A stretch of DNA of 23,097 nt from a virus: positions 1 to 23,097 of the IMG/VR virus record IMGVR_UViG_3300032293_000868, one strand, 5' to 3'. The notes beneath the pieces are model-generated. The model saw nothing but the letters and a program-made list of their open reading frames with translations. It had not been told where the DNA came from and did not search any database. Shown here in pieces: positions 12,648 to 17,885 of the stretch; positions within the stretch are counted from its first letter, which is position 1, and each line of letters begins with the position of its first letter. The position numbers were made by a program, and so were the translations under genes.

Positions 12648-12671
12648 AATCGCAGCTTTTTATTTCTGCGA
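12648..12671 (-). terminator. Intrinsic terminator of the 13562-12682 operon
   Basis: Reverse strand TCGCAG-10 bases-CTGCGA followed by TTTTTT. The stem differs from the TGAGCA family but has the same size and position, and this copy has a T-tract. Confidence 0.7.
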
Positions 12672-12681
12672 CATTTTGTTT

Positions 12682-12780
12682 TTATTTTATTTTTTCTAAA
12701 AGTTTTTCTAATTCTTTTAGTTGTTTTAAATTTAAGTGATCAAGCTGAATTGCTTTTTCAAATTCAAAAATGTCTTTCAT
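12682..12780 (-). CDS. 32-residue coiled-coil peptide
   Basis: MKDIFEFEKAIQLDHLNLKQ then LKELEKLLEKIK: a leucine heptad helix, half charged residues. The start overlaps the previous stop by ATGA. Could oligomerise or bind a partner helix. No family. Confidence 0.58.
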   Translation of the reverse strand: MKDIFEFEKAIQLDHLNLKQLKELEKLLEKIK

Positions 12781-12950
12781 TGTTCTAACATCTCACTTTC
12801 TTTTTCATTTAGCATTTCCAAAATTATTGCTAAATCTTTTTCATCAAGAAAAACCCTAGCGGTAGCCCAAAGAAATATTCTAGAATTTTCCCCATATTGT
12901 TTTTCAGCAAGGGCATTAATTGTTTTGATCATTTCATCTTTTGTATTCAT
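12777..12950 (-). CDS. 57-residue helical protein
   Basis: MNTKDEMIKTINALAEKQYG, then RIFLWATARVFLDEKDLAII LEMLNEKE. All helical with charged ends; unknown. Its ATG is in a TAATG overlap with the 32-residue membrane reading frame and four bases from the end of the Cys-rich frame. Its stop overlaps the next ATG. Confidence 0.65.
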   Translation of the reverse strand: MNTKDEMIKTINALAEKQYGENSRIFLWATARVFLDEKDLAIILEMLNEKESEMLEQ

Positions 12951-13048
12951 TAGTTAGTATCCTTTCTTACATGTTGTACAAATTGAATGGTTAGTGCAAT
13001 AGCAAGAATTGACATCGCTAATGCGTTCATTTTCATAGTAGTCGTCAT
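12950..13048 (-). CDS. 32-residue membrane peptide nested over another gene
   Basis: MTTTMKMNALAMSILAIALT IQFVQHVRKDTN: one hydrophobic helix (about 9-24) between charged ends. It lies almost entirely inside the 33-residue Cys-rich frame, in another phase. Its stop forms TAATG with the next start. No obvious ribosome site of its own. It could be the real gene, a second product of the same segment, or chance. Confidence 0.42.
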   Translation of the reverse strand: MTTTMKMNALAMSILAIALTIQFVQHVRKDTN

Positions 13049-13055
13049 ATGACAT
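12954..13055 (-). CDS. 33-residue Cys-rich microprotein
   Basis: MSYDDYYENERISDVNSCYC then TNHSICTTCKKGY: C-x-C at 18-20 and C-x2-C at 26-29, a small zinc ribbon. Strong AAGGAGGT ribosome site and TAATG overlap with the upstream stop. Overlaps the nested membrane peptide frame. Confidence 0.62.
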   Translation of the reverse strand: MSYDDYYENERISDVNSCYCTNHSICTTCKKGY

Positions 13056-13219
13056 TACTTTACCTCCTTATAGAGAAAGTCCCACGCCTTACGGCAGATT
13101 AAAATGGAATTGCAATTGTCGCAACAAATTGCACCTTCAGGGTTAAAGTTTACATCATATGCATCTACATAGAAAGTATTCTTTCCGCAGATAGATTTAA
13201 GTGTATAGATAGCGTTCAT
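13055..13219 (-). CDS. 54-residue zinc-ribbon protein
   Basis: MNAIYTLKSICGKNTFYVDA YDVNFNPEGAICCDNCNSIL ICRKAW: Cys11, Cys32/33, Cys36, Cys42 could bind zinc. TAATG overlaps on both sides. Unknown target. Confidence 0.68.
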   Translation of the reverse strand: MNAIYTLKSICGKNTFYVDAYDVNFNPEGAICCDNCNSILICRKAWDFLYKEVK

Positions 13220-13353
13220 TAGTTTTCCTCATTTTCTTTTTGAGAGTGGATAAGTTCATTTTGCTTTTTAGCATTTGCAAGAATTGCCATAGCGTCAATG
13301 CGTGACATTTGACGCTTATCATTTACGAATTTTTTATATTCATTCATGTTCAT
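13219..13353 (-). CDS. 44-residue charged protein
   Basis: MNMNEYKKFVNDKRQMSRID AMAILANAKKQNELI: helical, strongly charged. GGAGGT ribosome site; TAATG overlap with the upstream stop and with the next start. No family. Confidence 0.65.
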   Translation of the reverse strand: MNMNEYKKFVNDKRQMSRIDAMAILANAKKQNELIHSQKENEEN

Positions 13354-13562
13354 TATTTTACCTCCAAAGGCTCAAAAACATTAACGGAAGTTTCAAGGAT
13401 TATCCAACCCTCAGAAACTTTTTGATCTAAGTAGTCGTTCATAGACTTTTCATCATTGAACAATCCACCTAAGTTAGATGAAGTGTAATTGCTAGAAGTC
13501 TGCAATCCAGACCAACGCAATTCATATTGTTTAGTAGTTACATTTACATTTAGTGAATTCAT
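13353..13562 (-). CDS. 69-residue phage protein, first gene of the 13562-12682 operon
   Basis: MNSLNVNVTTKQYELRWSGL, SSNLGGLFNDEKSMNDYLDQ KVSEGWIILETSVNVFEPLE VK. Small alpha/beta protein. AAAGGA ribosome site. Driven by the divergent control region 13609-13760. The following genes are coupled by TAATG. Confidence 0.72.
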   Translation of the reverse strand: MNSLNVNVTTKQYELRWSGLQTSSNYTSSNLGGLFNDEKSMNDYLDQKVSEGWIILETSVNVFEPLEVK

Positions 13563-13608
13563 TTGAATTCCTTTCTTTAAGAGGCTTACTTCTTTTTCAA
13601 CCTTCTAT

Positions 13609-13758
13609 ACCTAGAAGTATAGCAGAGGGGTCTGACATCTACTAGCCAGTAATCATACCAAAACGGACATTTTGAAATGTGATGTAGGTCATGTGGATAA
13701 CTTGAGCGTGATTTAAAGTGTGATCTATATCATGTGGATAACTTTTTGGGGCCCGAGT
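13609..13758 (-). promoter_or_regulatory. Control region of the leftward 13562 operon
   Basis: In order of transcription: CTCGGGCCCC (about 13747-13756), composite 13719-13741 (Crp-like plus perfect DnaA box), TGAGCGTGAT (+ strand, 13703-13712), composite 13678-13700, AAAATGTCCGTTTTGG (about 13658-13673), TGTCAG (13632-13637), 10 bases, TGC-TATACT (13616-13621), predicted +1 13609. Confidence 0.75.
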
Positions 13759-13764
13759 TATTTT

Positions 13765-13878
13765 GACTGGTCATGAGCGCATCAACCTAAGACTGGTCAT
13801 GAGCAGGGGAGCTCAAGACTGGTCATGTATTGGGGAACCTAAGACTGGTCATAAGCACATATGCACAAGACTGGTCAA
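13765..13878 (+). repeat. Five direct repeats with exactly 26-bp period (iteron-like)
   Basis: GACTGGTCAT at 13765, 13791, 13817, 13843 and 13869 (last copy ends AA instead of AT). The core AAGACTGGTCAT is followed by 14 variable bases. 26 is not a multiple of three, so it is not a protein repeat. It lies between DnaA boxes and the rightward promoters, so it is a candidate origin or operator array. Confidence 0.85.
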
Positions 13879-13879
13879 T

Positions 13880-13979
13880 AGGGCCCGACATTTTTTTGTG
13901 ACGGAGATCACACTAGAAATGTCCGATTTGTCCGTGTCTAAACTTGACTTTTTGAGATTTTTGTGGTAGTATTCTCTTA
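13880..13979 (+). promoter_or_regulatory. Rightward control region and promoter 1
   Basis: GGGCCCGA (13881-13888), TGTGA-N6-TCACA (13897-13912), AAATGTCCG (about 13917-13926), TTGACT (13944-13949), 17-base spacer, TAGTAT (13967-13972), predicted +1 13979. The palindrome is centred about 74.5 bases upstream of +1. The order is the same as on the left strand. Confidence 0.75.
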
Positions 13980-14057
13980 TACAAAATTAAATAAGGTTAA
14001 AAGGTCAATGAGCCTACCAAATAAGGCGAACAAATGTTCGCATGAGCGTAGCAAATA

Positions 14058-14130
14058 AGTGACCTATATCACACAAGATATGCGGCGTGTCGCCTTGACT
14101 TTTCAGGGAATGTGTGCTAGTATTACTACT
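14058..14130 (+). promoter_or_regulatory. Rightward promoter 2 with Crp-like site
   Basis: AGTGA-N6-TCACA (14058-14073, one mismatch), TTGACT (14095-14100), 17-base spacer, TAGTAT (14118-14123), predicted +1 14130. Promoter 1 is 151 bp upstream with the same hexamers and spacer. Confidence 0.72.
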
Positions 14131-14198
14131 ATAAAATTAAATAAGAAATCCTAAGTGAGCCCCTAGCAATAGGGCAAATAAATTAGGTCAAGGAAAGC

Positions 14199-14217
14199 GA
14201 TAGACACAAGGTCTATC
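14199..14217 (+). other. 5' leader hairpin
   Basis: GATAGAC-acaag-GTCTATC, 7-bp stem, between promoter 2 and the ribosome site AAAGGTGG of the 14242 gene. A second small hairpin, CCCTA-gcaa-TAGGG, lies at about 14161-14174. May stabilise or regulate the leader. Confidence 0.5.
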
Positions 14218-14241
14218 ACATTAAAAGAAAGGTGGTCTCAA

Positions 14242-14439
14242 ATGACTACACTATATAACTCAATCAAGATTGGTGATACCATCACCATGTCTAACTATTC
14301 TAACCTTGTTAAGTCAGGCATTATCTCATCTATTAGAAAGTGGAATGGATCTGCAATGCAGGTCACTTGCACCAATGGTGCGATTTTCCAATTAAATCGC
14401 TATACCTCAGATTTCTCACTAGCAAGCGAGGTGAACTAA
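14242..14439 (+). CDS. 65-residue small barrel-like protein
   Basis: MTTLYNSIKIGDTITMSNYS, LVKSGIISSIRKWNGSAMQV TCTNGAIFQLNRYTSDF. Similar arrangement to the 55-residue protein at 8308. AAAGGTGG ribosome site. First gene of the rightward operon under two tandem promoters. Confidence 0.75.
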   Translation: MTTLYNSIKIGDTITMSNYSNLVKSGIISSIRKWNGSAMQVTCTNGAIFQLNRYTSDFSLASEVN

Positions 14440-14440
14440 C

Positions 14441-14569
14441 ATGGGTAACATCATGGACGAACTAGGTTCTATCTTCATCTGCATAGAGTGTGACACACTC
14501 GCCACCGCTATCCGTCAGGGTAACACAATTACAATTAACCAATGCTCATGCACTAACAAAGGAAATTAA
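14441..14569 (+). CDS. 42-residue Cys-containing protein
   Basis: MGNIMDELGSIFICIECDTL ATAIRQGNTITINQCSCTNK GN: C-x2-C at 14-17 and C-x-C at 35-37, a zinc-ribbon pattern. It begins one base after the previous stop, and the next ATG follows its stop directly. Confidence 0.68.
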   Translation: MGNIMDELGSIFICIECDTLATAIRQGNTITINQCSCTNKGN

Positions 14570-14746
14570 ATGAAAGTAACAATAACGACAATGTCAGGCA
14601 ATACTAAGAACATCAACCTCATGACTAAGCAAGAGGTATACGATTTCATTGAGGTATTTCAATCAACGCTACTCCCTAACCAACGTGTAAAAATTACATG
14701 CGAACTATTATGTATTGACGGATACATGCAGGGGGATACCTTTTAG
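14570..14746 (+). CDS. 58-residue phage protein; paralogue of the gene at 11719
   Basis: MKVTITTMSGNTKNINLMTK, VYDFIEVFQSTLLPNQRVKI TCELLCIDG. Aligns with the leftward 64-residue protein at 11719. The two copies face opposite directions on either side of the control region. Function unknown. Confidence 0.75.
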   Translation: MKVTITTMSGNTKNINLMTKQEVYDFIEVFQSTLLPNQRVKITCELLCIDGYMQGDTF

Positions 14747-14749
14747 ACA

Positions 14750-14945
14750 TGGCACTCCCCTACTGATTAAATACGGTAGGGGGTGGCACTCCCACTATGC
14801 CACTGGGTGGCACTACCCTATCAAAACAAAAAGGGTACTGGGTATCATTACAAAGATGGCACTGGGTATCATTACCAATTATTACAAAGGTGGCACTACA
14901 CTAAATTACAAAGCTGGCACTAGTGCTAGTTACAATGCAGGCACT
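14750..14945 (+). repeat. TGGCACT repeat array, mostly 24-bp steps
   Basis: TGGCACT starts at 14750, 14784, 14808, 14857, 14891, 14915, with AGGCACT at 14939 and a degenerate GGGTACT near 14832. Steps are 34, 24, 25, 24, 34, 24, 24. Most units are linked by ATTACAAAG-like sequence. The 34-bp steps break any reading frame, so this is not a coding repeat. Lies in the gene-free stretch after the 14570 gene. Confidence 0.75.
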
Positions 14946-15061
14946 CCCATAGTGTGCTCACTATTATTTTTTTATTTATTTTCTCATTATATGTATCATA
15001 CACATCTACAAAATATTCAGATTTTTGCTATTTTGGTTTTTACAAATTTTTTCAGATTTCG

Positions 15062-15076
15062 TGTATAATAGAAACC
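15062..15076 (+). promoter_or_regulatory. Extended -10 promoter, near-leaderless
   Basis: TG-TATAAT at 15062-15069; ATG at 15077 is +2. Confidence 0.6.
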
Positions 15077-15268
15077 ATGGGTATACTAGAGAACTTTGAA
15101 AACTGGCTTGAGGTAGATGAACCAAGATGGGCAAACCTCTCCACAAAAACTTTTTCAGAAACGGTATGTGAGAACTGCCAATGCAAAACCGAATCAACCC
15201 CTATTGTAGAAACAGACAATATGGGCAGAGACATATTCTGGCAAGATATATCTATAACAGACAAATAA
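15077..15268 (+). CDS. 63-residue Cys-containing phage protein
   Basis: MGILENFENWLEVDEPRWAN, SETVCENCQCKTESTP: C-x2-C-x-C cluster (31-36). Start at 15077, not the upstream start at 14954, because the promoter lies between them. Leaderless geometry. No family. Confidence 0.65.
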   Translation: MGILENFENWLEVDEPRWANLSTKTFSETVCENCQCKTESTPIVETDNMGRDIFWQDISITDK

Positions 15269-15285
15269 TTAAAATTGGGGTAAAA

Positions 15286-15477
15286 ATGGATAAAGCTCAA
15301 GCTGTTGCTTTGATGTTGGAAAAAATGAACAAAGAAACCACTGATATTTGTATTCAGAATAAAATGACAGATGAAGAGATCGCAGAACTTATGCATAGAA
15401 ATGCCCCAACAGTTGAATTTCTAATGTCTGAACTATATGACTTCATCCTACTAAACAATATATTTACAAATGACTGA
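15286..15477 (+). CDS. 63-residue helical acidic protein
   Basis: MDKAQAVALMLEKMNKETTD then KMTDEEIAELMHRNAPTVEF LMSELYDF. Real start at 15286 (GGGG upstream). The 'DEEIAELMHRNAPTVEFL' pattern recalls short HTH-like phage regulators or assembly proteins, but is too short to call. Overlaps the sulfotransferase start by 8 bases. Confidence 0.68.
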   Translation: MDKAQAVALMLEKMNKETTDICIQNKMTDEEIAELMHRNAPTVEFLMSELYDFILLNNIFTND

Positions 15478-16162
15478 AAATAAATACGATTCATTTTATT
15501 TTATTCACATACATAAAACAGCTGGTGGATTTTTTTTTAAATTTATACTGCCACCACTTATTCCAATTTTACAAAAAAATAATTTAAAGATACATAACTT
15601 GAGCACCAACGATCTAAATAAAGAATATAACACACATGAAGGTTGGCATCCAGACATATCAGACAAAACTTATATAACAACATTTTTTAGAGAACCAGTG
15701 AGTCAGCTAATTAGTTTTTATTTAGAAAATACTAAAAAAAATGAAACAGATATTTTTAAAATTAAAAACAACTTCATTAACTATCTATATGATTTAAAAG
15801 ACGAAGACTATATGTTTAACAATCAAAGCAAAAATTTTTTTAGATCTAAAGTATTAGATTATGACACACCAATTGATTCATTTACAATTGAGAGAGTAAT
15901 AGCAAAAATTAATAGAATAAACAGAATTTATACATTAGACAAACAAATTATTGTTAAGGAGTTTTTATACAATCTTACAAATGATCTTGGTCATCCAACT
16001 CCTATGAGCGACTTTGATTCTCCTATCCATAAAACTAACTATAAGTCTTTAGAGCTATACAATTCATTGTCAAAAAAAGATATACGATATATAGAGAGTA
16101 AATCTAAAATAGATATAGCTGCATACAAATATATTAAAAATGAAAAAAATAAATTTTTCTAA
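15470..16162 (+). CDS. Sulfotransferase-family-like protein
   Basis: 230 residues. FIHIHKTAGG (11-20) fits the 5'-phosphosulfate-binding loop of carbohydrate sulfotransferases ('HIPKTGGTS'). TFFREPVSQLISFYLEN (71-87) fits the 3'-phosphate-binding motif ('RDPVERLISAY'), with Arg74 and Ser82 in the expected places. Members move sulfate from PAPS to a sugar or similar acceptor. Very AT-rich (long A and T runs), unlike most neighbours, suggesting acquisition. Start ATG at 15470 overlaps the preceding gene. The substrate is unknown; a capsule or surface glycan, or a phage glycan, is only a guess. Confidence 0.75.
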   Translation: MTENKYDSFYFIHIHKTAGGFFFKFILPPLIPILQKNNLKIHNLSTNDLNKEYNTHEGWHPDISDKTYITTFFREPVSQLISFYLENTKKNETDIFKIKNNFINYLYDLKDEDYMFNNQSKNFFRSKVLDYDTPIDSFTIERVIAKINRINRIYTLDKQIIVKEFLYNLTNDLGHPTPMSDFDSPIHKTNYKSLELYNSLSKKDIRYIESKSKIDIAAYKYIKNEKNKFF

Positions 16163-16165
16163 AAG

Positions 16166-16849
16166 TTACTCATATTTTACATTAAGATTAATTTTATTTA
16201 CTTCGTGCTTACCAATTGTATTACCAGTGTGATCTATTGCTTTTTTATACATTCTTGGCTTTATATCTTTTTCGTGCATTCCATTTAAGTATTTAATATA
16301 TTCAGGGCTATCATGTACTATATCAAAAGGAAAAGTTGTATTTTTAAAAGTAACGACAGAATCTTGAATAGAGCCTAATGAGATAGGCAATATGCAAGCA
16401 ATGTTAGTTCCTGCGGGTATAAAGTATTCTTTGTTTGGAGTATCTAATCTCCATACTACAGAAAATTTTCCAGTGAAAAAAGAAGTTGAGAATACTGTAC
16501 TGACAACTTGTGCGCCTTCAATCGTCTGATTTGGTACAGGCATAGTTATGACGCTTGTATTTTCATCAGTTTTAAAGATTAGATTTGTTAGAAAACTTAC
16601 TGTGCCTTCACCTCTGCCAACCCAGATATTGTCTGCTCCAATTATTCCAACTGCTCCATCACCCCTTAATCCATTCCATATAAACGAGATATCTTCATCA
16701 AAGTAGATTCCGTAACCAAGCGTATTAGCCATTCCAACTGGATAGCAGTTATAGGTAGTTTCATGCATCCAGTCTCTTTGTATTGCAAGAGGTCTTATTT
16801 TTGCTGAAGGCCTTTCTGGATTACCAACATATACATCTAGTTTATACAT
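16166..16849 (-). CDS. DUF6065-like protein
   Basis: 227 residues. Blocks 'YNCYPVGMANTLGYGIYFDE', 'FIWNGLRGDGAVGI', 'VGRGEGTVSFLTNLIFKTDE', 'VITMPVPNQ' and 'FIPAGTNIACILPISLGS' match my memory of DUF6065, a phage-associated family without known function. Ribosome site GGGAGAG. Promoter TGG-TATAAT at 16897-16905. Converges on the sulfotransferase gene with a 3-base gap. Frequently found with oxygenase and sugar genes; a glycan or protein modification link is inference. Confidence 0.78.
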   Translation of the reverse strand: MYKLDVYVGNPERPSAKIRPLAIQRDWMHETTYNCYPVGMANTLGYGIYFDEDISFIWNGLRGDGAVGIIGADNIWVGRGEGTVSFLTNLIFKTDENTSVITMPVPNQTIEGAQVVSTVFSTSFFTGKFSVVWRLDTPNKEYFIPAGTNIACILPISLGSIQDSVVTFKNTTFPFDIVHDSPEYIKYLNGMHEKDIKPRMYKKAIDHTGNTIGKHEVNKINLNVKYE

Positions 16850-16896
16850 AAATACTCTCCCAAAACTCCATTAAATACTGTAAAGGTGCCTAGATC

Positions 16897-16905
16897 ATTA
16901 TACCA
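16897..16905 (-). promoter_or_regulatory. Extended -10 promoter of the DUF6065-like gene
   Basis: TGG-TATAAT on the reverse strand; leader about 40 bases. Confidence 0.6.
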
Positions 16906-16961
16906 AGAGGAGGCTTGCTTTATAAGCTTAATAAATAAAAAATATTTTTTTTAAAATGATG

Positions 16962-16997
16962 TATAATCTATTGTATATGTGGAAGAATTAGGGTAGG
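16962..16997 (+). promoter_or_regulatory. Promoter and ribosome site of the oxygenase gene
   Basis: TG-TATAAT near 16960-16967, AGGGTAGG at 16990-16997, eight bases before the ATG at 17005. Confidence 0.55.
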
Positions 16998-17004
16998 TAT
17001 CAAT

Positions 17005-17883
17005 ATGATGTTTTATGAAAAAGACAATTGCATACGTCTTTCTAGCTGGGTAGATGACTACGGCACCGAAAGCGGAATTTTTCTATTTAAAAATATGATT
17101 CCTGAAGACTTGCTAGCCTCTGTTGAATCTGGATTAGATAAGCAAGTTGCTGGAGATTTTGAATATTCTGATGGACTTATCTCTTGGTATGTAGACAAGG
17201 TTAGCCTACCAGTTGACGGTACACATAAGGTATGGGAAATTATAAGTGAACTTATTGGACCTACTTGGGTAATACATCCTCAAAACAATGTTCTTATTTT
17301 AAGACCAGGACAGAACGGAATGTTTACTCACTCTGACTCTCCTGGAAAATATCAGTGTCATCTTCTTTCTCAAATAGATGTGTGGTCAACCTGCTGCTTG
17401 CTAGATTATGGAGTAGTTGCCTATCTAGGTGATTGGGAAGGTGGAGAATTATTTTATCCAAATATAAATAAAGACGGCTCAATTAAAAAAGATGGAGAAC
17501 AAAGTGAAGATTGTTTTGAATATAAACCAGAACGTGGTGATATTCTAATTCATAGTGCTTTCCATCCTTATGATCATGGTGTTAGAGATGTAAAGTCTGG
17601 TATTAGATATGCTTTTTCAAACTTCTCTTTAAAGGCAGAAGATAATCCTGGAACATTCTACAATTATGGAACAAAGGAATATATTGAGCAGATTAAAGAT
17701 AAAAACTTTGTCAATGTTATGGAATGGACTAAGAGACTAAAAGAAAATCCACAATTCAGTAGAGACAAAGTAAAAGAAATGCAAGAATCTGGCCTTGAAG
17801 GTGAAGAACTTGCAGCTAAATACTTTGCTCCATTAGTTAATGATGAAGTCTGTGCTTGTGGAATCGTTCACCAGAAGAAATAA
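17005..17883 (+). CDS. 2-oxoglutarate/Fe(II)-dependent oxygenase
   Basis: 292 residues. Iron ligands His109 and Asp111 in FTHSD, then YLGDWEGGELFYP (140-152), and GDILIHSAFHPYDHGV (178-193) with the distal His most likely 191, followed by the 2-oxoglutarate Arg201 (GIRYAFSNF). This is the prolyl-4-hydroxylase-like fold common in tailed phages. The C-terminal 80 residues form an extra charged helical region with Cys-x-Cys near the end. The substrate is unknown: a protein or nucleic-acid hydroxylation is possible. Confidence 0.88.
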   Translation: MMFYEKDNCIRLSSWVDDYGTESGIFLFKNMIPEDLLASVESGLDKQVAGDFEYSDGLISWYVDKVSLPVDGTHKVWEIISELIGPTWVIHPQNNVLILRPGQNGMFTHSDSPGKYQCHLLSQIDVWSTCCLLDYGVVAYLGDWEGGELFYPNINKDGSIKKDGEQSEDCFEYKPERGDILIHSAFHPYDHGVRDVKSGIRYAFSNFSLKAEDNPGTFYNYGTKEYIEQIKDKNFVNVMEWTKRLKENPQFSRDKVKEMQESGLEGEELAAKYFAPLVNDEVCACGIVHQKK

Positions 17884-17885
17884 GC

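Noticed and set aside
13765-13878. CRISPR array
   Set aside because: The repeated core is only about 10-12 bases and the spacers about 14, far below CRISPR dimensions; no cas genes are nearby.
13763-13969. 68-residue rightward frame across the 26-bp repeats
   Set aside because: The 26-bp period is not a multiple of three, and the frame spans the Crp-like site and promoter; it is a by-product of the repeat array.
14715-15068. 117-residue rightward frame over the TGGCACT array
   Set aside because: TTG start inside another gene; 34-bp steps break the frame, so the repeat is not selected as protein. The real downstream gene starts at 15077 after a promoter.
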